Position numbers and translations under genes: made by a program
Source: Thermofilaceae archaeon
Lineage (GTDB): Archaea; Thermoproteota; Thermoprotei; Thermofilales; Thermofilaceae
NCBI GenBank assembly: GCA_025057995.1
Contig: JANXEW010000005.1
Coordinates: forward strand, 40,832 to 104,831
Reading direction: 5' to 3'
Length of the DNA: 64,000 nt
Shown here: positions 1 through 8,657 of the stretch, piece after piece
Numbering within the stretch: the stretch's first letter is position 1
Layout: every line of letters begins with the position of its first letter
The notes under the pieces: model-generated
Databases searched by the model: none
Told to the model about the DNA's origin: nothing
Seen by the model: only the letters and a program-made list of their open reading frames with translations

Positions 1-1
1 T

Positions 2-874
2 CTCTCCTTTCCTCAAAGTATGGAAACCGTTATACCGCTCTACCTTATTTCAGGTTTCCTCGGCTCAGCTACTTTTACTCTAGTTATGGCTTCAGCTGGA
101 AGTAGTGAAGGAGAAGTCAGTGAAGCCATGGGGAATTTCTGGGCTGGCGGATCTCTCGGTTGGGCTATAGGTACAGCTGCCTCAGGTTACATATTCGAAA
201 AATACGGGTTAGCGTTCGTTTTCTTAATTTCAACAGCGTTCCTAGCTTCTTACACTCTATTAGCATACTCTTCGAGCAGAGATCTAGTAAAGCGTGAAGA
301 AGAGAAGAAGAGGGAGTCAAGCCTTCCCCTGATGATGGCTTTACTGCTCCTACTCGTTTTCATCTTTGTCTGCGTGGACGTTTTGAAGAACTTGTACATA
401 CCGCCGCATTACGCTTATGAGCTGGGAATAGGGCCAGCCGTTGCGATGCTTACTTTAAGTTTCACAAGCTGGCTCGAGATACCTTCAATATTCTTCTTTA
501 GCAGGCTAGCGCGGAAAGTCAGCAGATGGGTTATCTTCGCTTCAAGCTTCATCTTTGCGGCAGCATACCTAGCGTTAAACTGTTTCGCTTCAGACGTGTT
601 CCACGCTTTCACTCTCATGGGGTTTTACAGCTTGGTTTGGGGCTCGTTCAGCGTATCCAGCAGCACCCTCGTATCAGAGTTGACAGAGACCTACGGTACA
701 GCTTATGGAGCTTACAACATGGTCTACTCGATAGCAAACATAGCTGCACCTTTACTCGCAAGCTCAATCATAGACTCCTTCGGTTACAACACTTTGCTAC
801 AAGTCTTCGCTGTACTCTCCTTAGCTTCTTGTTTCACAGCCATACTTTCCGCTAGGAAGCAACTTAGTAGATAA
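2..874 (+). CDS. MFS transporter, 5' end cut off by the window
   Basis: A major facilitator superfamily permease. The reading frame is open to the first base and the first in-frame ATG (base 20) falls inside hydrophobic sequence. The visible part has about nine membrane segments where the family has twelve, so the first segments probably lie upstream. A loop of the type G-x-A-I-G-T-A-A-S-G-Y-I-F-E-K-Y-G matches the usual end of the first half, followed by a charged K/E/R-rich central loop (about residues 90-102 from base 20) and a complete six-helix second half. It carries the signature of a nucleoside/oligosaccharide-type MFS only weakly, so the substrate is unknown. No partner gene follows on this strand. 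Confidence 0.8.
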   Translation, partial: LSFPQSMETVIPLYLISGFLGSATFTLVMASAGSSEGEVSEAMGNFWAGGSLGWAIGTAASGYIFEKYGLAFVFLISTAFLASYTLLAYSSSRDLVKREEEKKRESSLPLMMALLLLLVFIFVCVDVLKNLYIPPHYAYELGIGPAVAMLTLSFTSWLEIPSIFFFSRLARKVSRWVIFASSFIFAAAYLALNCFASDVFHAFTLMGFYSLVWGSFSVSSSTLVSELTETYGTAYGAYNMVYSIANIAAPLLASSIIDSFGYNTLLQVFAVLSLASCFTAILSARKQLSR

Positions 875-1271
875 AATAAAGCTTCAACCCCCAATTAACT
901 TCCGACTCGCCTTAATAAGATATTAGTAAACTTATGTGAACTTGTATATCCTCATAGGTTAAAACTCATAAAATATCCCTTGGATACCGATCGGCTAGTT
1001 TACACTTCTACGATTCTCGAGGGTTAAGGGGACTCGCTTAGTGTGGAAACGGTGAGTCTTAACTGTACTTGTGTCGACTATAGGGGAGCTTAATGCAACT
1101 CCTTTCCCCTAGGAAGAGGCTAGGCTTACGTAAAATAGAGGCTACTAGGACTTGATTGTTCAATTTTCGATTTTTCAATAATCTCTCGAAACTTAAACTG
1201 CTAACAATCGTCCACGATGTTTTTTGGCTAGAGTGACTAGCCACATCGATTAAGTTTAAGGTCTTGTTTCA
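875..1271. other. Intergenic, nothing recognised
   Basis: About 400 bases between two genes whose 3' ends face each other. Open frames here are short and have no coding character. I see no tRNA-like cloverleaf, no clear repeat and no long hairpin. It should hold the transcription ends of both flanking genes. Confidence 0.5.
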
Positions 1272-3356
1272 TCACGCAGCGTTGGAAGCTTGATGAATCC
1301 TCCAGCCGTGAATGTCGTACGCGCATATGACGCCCGAGATGACTACAGCCTCTACGCCAGCACCCGGAAAGGTAGAGGCGCCAACAAGGTATAGTCCTTT
1401 CACAGGTGTCTTAAAGAAGGGTCTCCTCACTCCAATGGATTGATCTATACTATATATAGCCCCCTCAGGCATGAGCACGTACCGTTCAAACGTTTTAGGC
1501 GTCGCAGCCTCCATGAACTCGATGTGTTGGCTTAAGCCGGGTATCACTCTCTCCGCTTTAGCCACTAGAGTTCGAGCGACTTCTTCTTTCTTCTTAGAAT
1601 ACTCGGGAGTCCCCCTTTCAGGGAATTCGTGGTAGTCAGCTAGCGTGAGTATTGTAACGCTCGCTTTGTTCTTCGGCGCCATGCTAGGGTCAGCGTTCGA
1701 GTTGATGACGATTTCAACCCCATCATCCAGATTTTTAACTAGAGTCGGGTACATCGTCAAGTCCATGTCGACGCCGAGGAACACTAGGAAAGCTGAAGGA
1801 GACATCCTTAAACTCTTAACGTATTCGACGAAACTAGAGCTTAGATGTTTCTCGCCCACTAGCTCAAGGAAGGTGGTTTTAGCGTTAACGTTAGAGACGA
1901 CGACGGGGCTCTTGTAAACTCTACCACCAGCTTCTACGCCTACCGTTTCTCCATTCTCGATTAGTATCCGATCGACCTTACTCCTTAGAAAGACTTTACC
2001 TCCCCTACCTTCAATATAGTTTCTCAAAACTTCAGCAAACCTTCCAGCGCCGTTTCTAGGCATGTAGCCGCCGTAAGCGTAGTACCCGTAAACGATTACA
2101 GCCGTCGAAGCTGGCGTCTTATCAGGCTCAGTCCCGAAGTAGCCGAGGAGAGCTGAGAGGAGGTTTTTCAGATCCGGGTCTACGAAGTACTCGTCTAAGA
2201 GCTCCTTATAGGACATGTTCATCAGTTTGTAGAAATTCGGGTGTTCCCTCGGGTAGTCGGACAGTTTCTTCTCGCCTAAGACTTTCGCTATAAGTTCAGC
2301 GGGCAGGGGGACGCCATAATACCTCGTATCGCTGTAGCATTCTTCAAAAGCTTTGCCCGAGTAGTCGAAAAACTCCTTTAGTCTCTCCTTCTCGCTGGGG
2401 AAGATACTCCCGAGAATCTGGATAAATTCTCGCAGGTCTTCAGGTTGATCGATAATCCGACCCTTGTACGCGTACCTCACCCTGTTCTTAACGAACAACT
2501 CTTCTCTGGAGAGGCTCAGCTCCTTGAGCAGGTTGCTTACAGGACCCCCATCCCAAAGCCCGCTAACGTCTTCAACACCTGTATTGAAAGTATAGCCTAG
2601 CCTCTTAAAAGAGCTACAGTAACCGCCTACTTGGTAGTGCTGCTCTAAAACCAGCACCTTGTATCCCCATTTCGCTAGCAAAGATGCGCACGTCAGACCT
2701 CCGATTCCAGCGCCTACTATTATTACGTCATACTCGTTCTCCCCCTTGGGTTTCCCCGGCTCAACTTTAACGCTCCAATCGTACTTCTTGAACTCTCTCG
2801 TAGCATAGTATACTGGAAGCTTCAAAGGCAATATGACGGATAACGCTATCCCCACCGCTACCAGGATATTGGAGACTATCGCTGCCGTCATCCCTTGATG
2901 AAACAGAAATAACAGCGAGCAGAGGAGGAATATCGCTGACCACGCCACGGTGATTAGCGAGTTCACAGCTATGAATATCGGATCACTCCAGTAAGCCTCA
3001 GGGTAGCTGGCGCGGGATATGTCAAGCGTATAAGGTCTCTTTAAAGCGATCGAGAATAAAGCCATACAGAAGAGAGCTAGATACCCGAGGAAGCCGCTAT
3101 ACTCTATGAAAAGCTTTGTTCCAGATACTAGAGTTACAGCTAACGCTACGCTAAAGTAGATGAAAGAAGCTAGATCCATTATTTTAAAAAGCCTGTCGCG
3201 AAACTCTAAGGCTACAAGGAATGCTACCGATGCGGTTGGGAGTAGCAAGCTTACTAACCCGTTAAAAGCGCTCAGCGACCAATACACGATCCACGGCGAG
3301 AAGGAAGCCAATATAGATATGAAACTGGGAAATCTTCTGCCTTTACTTTTACCCAT
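1272..3356 (-). CDS. Membrane domain fused to a carotenoid isomerase/phytoene desaturase-like FAD oxidoreductase
   Basis: Residues 1-190 form a membrane domain of about six helices with a conserved-looking loop R-P-Y-T-L-D...Y-P-E-A-Y-W-S-D-P-I-F. Residues 209-690 are a CrtI/CrtISO/retinol-saturase-type flavoprotein: the dinucleotide motif G215-A-G-I-G-G220, an E-Q-H-Y-Q-V-G-G-Y segment that binds FAD, and a C-terminal G-A-S-T-F-P-G-A-G-V motif typical of the family. The family acts on polyisoprenoid or other hydrophobic substrates, so the membrane domain may bring the enzyme to the lipid phase. The loop resembles one I associate with bacterial septation-protein-A-like membrane proteins (from memory). 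No carotenoid genes are nearby, so the substrate is unknown. Length is about 200 residues more than the family norm because of the fusion. Confidence 0.8.
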   Translation of the reverse strand: MGKSKGRRFPSFISILASFSPWIVYWSLSAFNGLVSLLLPTASVAFLVALEFRDRLFKIMDLASFIYFSVALAVTLVSGTKLFIEYSGFLGYLALFCMALFSIALKRPYTLDISRASYPEAYWSDPIFIAVNSLITVAWSAIFLLCSLLFLFHQGMTAAIVSNILVAVGIALSVILPLKLPVYYATREFKKYDWSVKVEPGKPKGENEYDVIIVGAGIGGLTCASLLAKWGYKVLVLEQHYQVGGYCSSFKRLGYTFNTGVEDVSGLWDGGPVSNLLKELSLSREELFVKNRVRYAYKGRIIDQPEDLREFIQILGSIFPSEKERLKEFFDYSGKAFEECYSDTRYYGVPLPAELIAKVLGEKKLSDYPREHPNFYKLMNMSYKELLDEYFVDPDLKNLLSALLGYFGTEPDKTPASTAVIVYGYYAYGGYMPRNGAGRFAEVLRNYIEGRGGKVFLRSKVDRILIENGETVGVEAGGRVYKSPVVVSNVNAKTTFLELVGEKHLSSSFVEYVKSLRMSPSAFLVFLGVDMDLTMYPTLVKNLDDGVEIVINSNADPSMAPKNKASVTILTLADYHEFPERGTPEYSKKKEEVARTLVAKAERVIPGLSQHIEFMEAATPKTFERYVLMPEGAIYSIDQSIGVRRPFFKTPVKGLYLVGASTFPGAGVEAVVISGVICAYDIHGWRIHQASNAA

Positions 3357-4010
3357 ATCTTACACCAATGGTAATACAGTGAACTCTTACTTCAATAAAA
3401 ACTTAAACTTCTTGCAACTTCGTAAAGTAACCTTAACGTGTTTACTAAGGTAAGGCTCTAAGTAAGATTCATCTTAGCAATCCAAGTCTAGCCAACACAT
3501 ACGACGTCGTAAAAGTCGCTTTTACTTCCGGGAACGGAATTTAAGTTCGCCGCAGCTTCGAAGAGGAAAGCAAGGATCGTATAATCTAGCGCGAGAAAAC
3601 GAAACATTAGTTCGAGCAGAAGATCGTTGATCTTGGAGGTGTACGGAGGATTGAAACTCGCTCACATATCCAAAGTGAAAGGAGTGATAACGTTGGAGAA
3701 AGTTCTGCGCTTCGGGTTTAAGGCTTTGACGCCGCTACTAAGGAAGGGCATTGGATTGGAGAGCTACAGGCTCCACCTTCGAGAAAGGTGTGTGATAAAT
3801 TTAGTTTAATTATATATTCTTCGATAAGATAATAAAGCATATTCATTCTACGTTTAGTTCGATTTATTAAAAAATTTAAATTTTCATTCAAACAATTTCG
3901 CAATAATTTATTTATTAGTTATTATTAATTTTTACCAATTTTTAAATTTCTAATCTTTAACGACTACCTATTAAACGTAACGCTTTAATAGATGTTTGAG
4001 TTGAGACTAT
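3357..4010. other. Long intergenic region with an AT-rich island (about 3800-3970)
   Basis: Divergent upstream region of the flavoprotein (minus) and the zinc-ribbon gene (plus). The first 450 bases have ordinary composition and contain a 60-codon plus frame (3627-3809) that I do not accept as a gene. The last 170 bases are very AT-rich with runs such as AAAAAATTTAAATTTT. A small perfect inverted repeat CACCTT-cgaga-AAGGTG sits at 3774-3790 just before the AT-rich stretch. Confidence 0.5.
3983..3990 (+). promoter_or_regulatory. TATA box for the zinc-ribbon/methyltransferase operon
   Basis: CTTTAATA is centred about 25 bases before the GTG at 4011, the spacing expected for an archaeal leaderless transcript. 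This supports that GTG over the ATG at 4009, which is in another frame. Confidence 0.5.
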
Positions 4011-4370
4011 GTGTCGCAACCATCTCTACGTGCTAAGCAAGTTAAACTTAACTGCAAACAGTGTAGCGAGGAGTCCATCGTAGCCATCAATCGAGAAGGT
4101 CTCCACGCGTTCATCTGCCCCTACTGTGGTCAACCCCACCTGCTTCTTATAGACCCCAATTTAGGAGTCAGGGATTTCCGACAGGTTAGTTCTGTTCCAG
4201 CTAGAAGACCATTCGACATAGCTAGGATACGGGTGAAAGATGAGTCTCTCATACCAGTAACGTTGAAGCCCTTCTGGGAGATGCTTAAGCGCGGCATCCT
4301 CCCACCGAACCTAGAGGATGGTTTAGCGGCTTTACAGGCTCTAGGACTACTGGAGATTGAGGGGGAGTAG
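4011..4370 (+). CDS. Small zinc-ribbon protein
   Basis: 119 residues. Two CxxC pairs (about residues 15-18 and 36-39, the second in a C-P-Y-C-G-Q context) form one zinc ribbon at the N-terminus. The C-terminal half (about 60-119) is a short helical region without recognised domain. The GTG start is set by a TATA box 25 bases upstream. The next gene begins two bases after its stop, so this protein is probably co-translated with the methyltransferase and may be a partner or adaptor of it. Function unknown. Confidence 0.75.
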   Translation: MSQPSLRAKQVKLNCKQCSEESIVAINREGLHAFICPYCGQPHLLLIDPNLGVRDFRQVSSVPARRPFDIARIRVKDESLIPVTLKPFWEMLKRGILPPNLEDGLAALQALGLLEIEGE

Positions 4371-4372
4371 GT

Positions 4373-5329
4373 TTGTCTAAATCCTATATTTTAAGGAAGT
4401 TTCTCAGCGATCCTGGCGAAGCGTTACAGATGTGGAAGAGAGCTAGGGAAGTTGACAGCTATGTAACATGGAGGCTGTACACGACCCTCAAAGAGACCGG
4501 TCTACTGCAGAAGCTTCAGGAGAAACCTTGGTGGGAGTTTGCTGATAGAGACCTGGCAAGGTGGGTTTGCGACATCTTGGTGGAGAAAGGTTATGCGAGG
4601 AGATCAGGCGACGTTATAAGCGTCTCGTCAGCCCCTGAACGCCCCCAAATAACGACTATGGATGCGGCTGATCTAGCTCCAGTCGTCGACAGAGTGATGA
4701 CACTACTTCCGCGCGCCTTGGAGACGGGGGAAAAACCGAACTTATTCGAGGAGAAAGCGTACTACTCGAAGGTGGCTGGAAGCTTAGTTTACAAGGCGAT
4801 AATAGAGGCCGCTATTGAGGAAATGGGGCTTAGCAGGCTCAGTAGCGAAGCGGTTGTAGCGGACGTTTTTTCTAGAATTGGAACTTCGGTGATGACCCTC
4901 CTTGAGATGACTCCTGCACGCGTCATAGCTGTCGAGCCTCAACCTGAAAACATTGAAGTCATCAAAAGGACTGTAAGGCTCTCAGGGCAGGAGAACAGGG
5001 TTTCCTTCGTTCAAGCTTCGCCAGAAGAAATGGTGCTCCCCGAGAAAGTGGATGTCGTTTTCATGGCGAACGTGATCCACTGGATCATGAATCCCCGTTT
5101 AGCTCTAGTTAGAGCCAGGGAAAACTTGAAGGAAAAGGGGAGCGTGAGAATAATACAACAAGTTTACGAGGGGACTGGGTTAACAGTACCTTTCATCCAC
5201 TACTTTTTCGGAGCTGTCCGACCTCCACCGACAAAGGAGGAGTTGATAAGGCTTATACGAGATGTTAACCTTAAAGTTGAGAGGCAATTAGGCTCCTTTG
5301 GCATTGTCGCGCTACGAGCGACCCTTTAA
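4373..5329 (+). CDS. Class I SAM-dependent methyltransferase (paralogue A)
   Basis: 318 residues, TTG start two bases after the upstream stop. Residues 1-95 look like the helical/winged dimerisation domain seen in small-molecule O-methyltransferases, with a W-W-E-F-A-D-R-D-L-A-R-W-V-C-D block. Residues 160-310 have the Rossmann methyltransferase pattern: strand 1 motif V-A-D-V-F-S-R-I-G-T-S (164-172), acidic Glu188 ending strand 2 for the ribose, and D-V-V-F-M-A-N-V-I-H-W as strand 4. The first motif is unusual because the common D/E-x-G-x-G-x-G is replaced by D-V-F-S-R-I-G-T-S. A close paralogue lies convergently at 5591-6553. Substrate unknown. Confidence 0.8.
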   Translation: MSKSYILRKFLSDPGEALQMWKRAREVDSYVTWRLYTTLKETGLLQKLQEKPWWEFADRDLARWVCDILVEKGYARRSGDVISVSSAPERPQITTMDAADLAPVVDRVMTLLPRALETGEKPNLFEEKAYYSKVAGSLVYKAIIEAAIEEMGLSRLSSEAVVADVFSRIGTSVMTLLEMTPARVIAVEPQPENIEVIKRTVRLSGQENRVSFVQASPEEMVLPEKVDVVFMANVIHWIMNPRLALVRARENLKEKGSVRIIQQVYEGTGLTVPFIHYFFGAVRPPPTKEELIRLIRDVNLKVERQLGSFGIVALRATL

Positions 5330-5590
5330 CTACCTAGCCTACAAAGTTGAGGAACGACAGGTTTTGGAACAGGTGGTTTAAACTACGAATTTCGACAGTA
5401 GCTGTAAATATCAACTTGAACTATTTAAACAGCTTTATCATAGTAGTGCCTTGTCTCTCTTCATGAAACAAAGTTAACTTTAGCACCACTGTAAGTGTAT
5501 AACTTTCCACGCACAATTCCATCCCTGAGAGGACATGAGCCTCTAGTCACAGCTTTTAAGTACGACCTTTACGTCTCCTTGCGTTAACTT

Positions 5591-6553
5591 TTACACGGGT
5601 TTCGCTTTTACGATGACTATACCGAAAGCCTCTGTCCACTTTTCAATTTTGAAACCTGAGTTTCTTAAACTCTCGCGAAGCTCTCGGCTGGTGGGAGGCG
5701 CCCTATAGGCTCCTAGGAGGTAGTCCGGGAGGCACGTGACGAGACCGGCTGAAGAGTAGGTGGATTGAATCATTGATAGAAAACCATCCTCGAGTATACA
5801 CTTGTGCGCTCTATTCAAGGCTAGCCTCGGGTTAGGAGTCCAGTGGAGTATGTCGGCCATGAAGACCGCGTCAGCCTTCTCCGGTAGCTCAAGTTCTTCA
5901 GGAGCCGATTGTATGAGTTTAACCCTATCGGCTTGACCCGCTACCTTTAACGCGTGTTCTTGTACTAGGATGTTATCACGGTAAGGGTCTACTGAGATGA
6001 TGCGCGCACGAGTTGTTTCAAGTAACACCATCGTGGAAGTACCGATCCGAGAGAGAACATCAACTATTACGTTATTCTCGTTCAACTCGTTCAACCCGGT
6101 CTCCTTCACGGTCACTTCTATCATGAGTCGATAGGCCAAGTTTCCAATAACTTTCGCGTAAGCAGCCCTCTCCGCCGCAAGGTTGGGTTTCTCTCCTGTC
6201 AACAAAACTTTCGGTATAGATGCCATGGCTCTCTCTATTACGGGGACTAGGTCCGCTGCCTCCTTCGTCGTTATTGTAGGATGCTCCGGTTTTCCAGTGA
6301 CCTTAATGGTATCACCCATCCATTTCGCATAACCCTCTTCGACAAGTATGTCGCAAACCCATCTAGCGAGATCCCTGTCTGCAAACTTCCACCACGGTTG
6401 CTCTTGAAGCATACCTAGGAAACCGTTCTCATCCAATGTTAAATAGAGCCTCCATACGATGTAGCGCGAAAGCTCATTACTCACCCGTAAGACACGGAGT
6501 GCTTCACGAGGGTTTCCCAAGATCTTCCTTATCATAAAACTACTTAAAGCCAT
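5591..6553 (-). CDS. Class I SAM-dependent methyltransferase (paralogue B)
   Basis: Clearly homologous to the gene at 4373 over its full length: shared blocks include L-Q-E-(K/Q)-P-W-W-(E/K)-F-A-D-R-D-L-A-R-W-V-C-D and the strand-1 motif V-D-V-L-S-R-I-G-T-S. I start it at the ATG at 6553 because a G-rich GGGGGTGG stretch sits just before it and the resulting N-terminus aligns with paralogue A; an in-frame TTG at 6568 is the alternative. The ribose-binding acid is Asp in a S-V-D-P-Y context. The pair is arranged tail to tail with 260 bases between. It lacks its own zinc-ribbon gene, so it may share the one at 4011. Confidence 0.8.
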   Translation of the reverse strand: MALSSFMIRKILGNPREALRVLRVSNELSRYIVWRLYLTLDENGFLGMLQEQPWWKFADRDLARWVCDILVEEGYAKWMGDTIKVTGKPEHPTITTKEAADLVPVIERAMASIPKVLLTGEKPNLAAERAAYAKVIGNLAYRLMIEVTVKETGLNELNENNVIVDVLSRIGTSTMVLLETTRARIISVDPYRDNILVQEHALKVAGQADRVKLIQSAPEELELPEKADAVFMADILHWTPNPRLALNRAHKCILEDGFLSMIQSTYSSAGLVTCLPDYLLGAYRAPPTSRELRESLRNSGFKIEKWTEAFGIVIVKAKPV

Positions 6554-6568
6554 TCGTACCACCCCCAA

Positions 6569-6873
6569 TTTTTCAGAAACTCAGGATCGCCTAAACTCGA
6601 AGATTCATCCCCAACTCTAACTAAACCGGTAAACTTTCCGAGCTTTATGAACATCGTTCACCGGGCTATGTTTTTTAAGTATTTATGTTTTTCAATCCGG
6701 TTTTGAAAACCTTAGACTGTTTAAGATGTGACTTGTAACCCATTGAATCAAGCCTATGTTGTGCTTTAATGTTCAACAAATCCCATTATTGAACGTTTTG
6801 CGGTAGGCTCGAGAAGAGCGAGCGCTTTAAACGTCCAAGAGCTTTAAATTACTACCTCTAATGTTGAGTCTAT
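6569..6873. other. Intergenic with one inverted repeat
   Basis: About 300 bases between divergent genes. It contains an inverted repeat AATGTTCAA-N12-TTGAACGTT at 6768-6797 (eight of nine pairs) roughly 80 bases before the next gene, and the TATA box of that gene at 6842-6850. Otherwise nothing recognised. Confidence 0.5.
6842..6850 (+). promoter_or_regulatory. TATA box
   Basis: CTTTAAATT is centred about 28 bases before the ATG at 6874 and is preceded by a purine-rich AGAG that could be the BRE. Fits a leaderless transcript. Confidence 0.5.
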
Positions 6874-7320
6874 ATGATTTACGCGTGTGTACGTGCTCTT
6901 GGGGATTTTGAGGAATGCGAAGTCTTGTGCGAACCCGTGGACGGTTGGATCTGGGTCAGGTGCGAGGATGTGGGAGCCCTCATGCGTACGTTGGCACGGC
7001 TGATATCTAAAGGTCGCGACCCAGGATACGTTTACACTGTTAAGGGTGAAGCTGTGGATGTATTCGAACTTGATAAAGCTGATTTAAGCGGATTGTTAGA
7101 TGGTGAGGTATTGTTCACCTGTAAAGATCCAACTAGAGCGATAATGAAGCTGATAAAGCTCGGAGCCAAGCGAGCAACCTACCGTGAAGGGGTGCTAGTA
7201 GCCGTATTGAACAACGTTCAGATTGAGGAAGTTTTACGGGAGGGGATTGTGCCGGTAGTGTGGCGGAAGAAAGGATCCGAAAGAGAGGGGGCACATAACA
7301 TTAGTCGACTACTTCGGTAA
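6874..7320 (+). CDS. Unknown small protein
   Basis: 148 residues, soluble, with no recognised domain. The sequence has alternating strand/helix character, two D-V/G-x-L-x-x-L helices in the first half and C-K-D-P-T-R-A-I-M-K-L-I-K-L-G-A-K-R-A in the second, which looks like a duplicated alpha/beta unit. The general style recalls the archaeal tRNA-modifying Taw3/TYW3-type proteins only superficially, and I do not assign it. The ATG start is set by the TATA box 28 bases upstream. The gene downstream is convergent. Confidence 0.7.
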   Translation: MIYACVRALGDFEECEVLCEPVDGWIWVRCEDVGALMRTLARLISKGRDPGYVYTVKGEAVDVFELDKADLSGLLDGEVLFTCKDPTRAIMKLIKLGAKRATYREGVLVAVLNNVQIEEVLREGIVPVVWRKKGSEREGAHNISRLLR

Positions 7321-7359
7321 AGGTTAAGCTGAAGCTCGAGAGGCAAATATTCGAAAAAG

Positions 7360-7878
7360 TTAACTTTCATGCCTGCATTTAGCATAGAATAGTATTTTCT
7401 CAGCAAGTTCTTTCATTTCTTCTAGGTGAAACTTGGATAAGTCATCTACTGAGTTAAACTTGTTCACGTTGAAAACCATAAAGTAGGCTACGGGCAGCAT
7501 ACCTAGGTTTAAACACAGGAGCCTTAGCTCGCTTAAAACGCTGCACCCTCCCTGTCCTGCTGAGACAGTAACGAGACCAACAGGTAAGCCCTCATACTCG
7601 TCGCGCAAAGTGTCGAGAAGAAGCTTTAGTTCACCCGGATAGCTCCTGTTGTACTCAGGGGATACTATCACTAGGGCGTCGGAGGAGGTGATAACCTTTC
7701 GGAAGTTTTCCACGAGCACGTTGCCGTCGCCTCGGCGGGTGAAGCTTAGGGGGTATTCTCTCACGTCCACTAGCACAACTTCTAGACCCAGTTTACGGAG
7801 ATAGTTTACGACAAAGTTAGCCACTAGCTCAGATCTACGCCCTTCTCTACCGGTCCCCAAGATAACCGTAACCCGCAT
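7360..7878 (-). CDS. NADPH-dependent FMN reductase-like flavodoxin-fold protein
   Basis: 172 residues, the normal family length. The phosphate loop G-T-G-R-E-G-R-R-S-E (about 8-17) and the later S-P-E-Y-N-R-S-Y-P-G-E-L-K-L-L-L-D block are hallmarks of NADPH-dependent FMN/azo reductases and related quinone or chromate reductases. It should bind FMN and reduce small acceptors in the cytoplasm. A TATA-like TTTAAATA at about 7903-7910 lies 28 bases before the ATG. It stands alone, divergent from the corrinoid operon, and might supply low-potential electrons to it; that is only inference. Confidence 0.85.
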   Translation of the reverse strand: MRVTVILGTGREGRRSELVANFVVNYLRKLGLEVVLVDVREYPLSFTRRGDGNVLVENFRKVITSSDALVIVSPEYNRSYPGELKLLLDTLRDEYEGLPVGLVTVSAGQGGCSVLSELRLLCLNLGMLPVAYFMVFNVNKFNSVDDLSKFHLEEMKELAEKILFYAKCRHES

Positions 7879-7982
7879 AGTACCAATTTCACTGAAAGTT
7901 ATTTAAATGATCCTAAATACCTTTGGTTAAACAAGCTAGCGTAGCGAGCGGCGAGGACTTTCGAGATCCATAGAGTCGTTTA

Positions 7983-8657
7983 ATGCGACAGCACCCATAT
8001 ATACTCGCGTTAGGTAGCTTGCTAATGGCTGAGGCAATCTACGAGTACGCATCTAGTTTTCGCCCTTTTGACGTGGAAAGGGAGGTCAGGAGGTTAGTTA
8101 GCGAGGGGGTTGACCCTAAGTTGATTCTAGAACTTTTGCGTAAAGCTTTGCTCAACGCATATCAGCTTTACCGGCAGGGTGTCTACGGTTTACCCCACCT
8201 TTCAGCCATGGTTACGACTTTCCATATGGCTTTAGAAGCGATGGGTGACAAGTTTCATCCTAGCGAAAATGCACCTAAGGTTCTGATGGGTACTCTCGGT
8301 TCAATCCATTACATTGGAAAAGATATAATCAAATGCTTCTACATCGCTGAAGGTTTCAACGTCCTGGATTTAGGCGAAAACCTTCTCGCAGAGGATTTCA
8401 TTAAAGGTATAGAGTTTTTCAAACCTCACGTTGTTGCTTTATCGATCTTCCTTACGAACGTTTTAAACGAATTAGAGAAGATCGTCTCCTTTCTTGAAGA
8501 AAAAGAGTTGAGGAGAGAAGTGAAAATTATAATCGGTGGCGCGGTGGCGAACGAGCACATAGCTCGAAAGTACAGGGTTGACGGGTGGGGGAGAGATCCA
8601 GGCGAAGCTGTGAAACTTGTTTACGAGATGCTTGAGAAGATCGGTGGTGAGAAGTGA
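7983..8657 (+). CDS. Corrinoid (B12-binding) methyltransferase protein, MtaC/MtbC-like
   Basis: 224 residues: an N-terminal four-helix cap (about 25-95, with the D-x-x-V-x-x-L pattern of the B12-binding-2 domain) and a Rossmann B12-binding domain (98-222) with I-I-I-G-G-A and a final D-G-W-G-R-D-P-G-E-A-V block. The cobalt-ligating motif normally reads D-x-H-x-x-G; here it is S107-I-H109-Y-I-G112, so the lower-ligand His is kept and the Asp is replaced by Ser. The protein would carry a methyl group on cobalt between a substrate-specific methyltransferase and an acceptor. It overlaps the next gene, a UroD-type methyltransferase, by four bases. The methyl donor cannot be read from sequence. Confidence 0.85.
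   Translation: MRQHPYILALGSLLMAEAIYEYASSFRPFDVEREVRRLVSEGVDPKLILELLRKALLNAYQLYRQGVYGLPHLSAMVTTFHMALEAMGDKFHPSENAPKVLMGTLGSIHYIGKDIIKCFYIAEGFNVLDLGENLLAEDFIKGIEFFKPHVVALSIFLTNVLNELEKIVSFLEEKELRREVKIIIGGAVANEHIARKYRVDGWGRDPGEAVKLVYEMLEKIGGEK

Noticed and set aside
3627..3809. 60-codon plus-strand frame before the AT-rich island
   Set aside because: No recognised similarity and no promoter or SD at its start; it lies in a gap between divergent genes. Left as intergenic.
7983..8657. Assignment as a specific MtaC, MtbC or MtmC
   Set aside because: The altered motif and lack of a cognate substrate-specific MtaB/MtmB gene prevent naming the donor.
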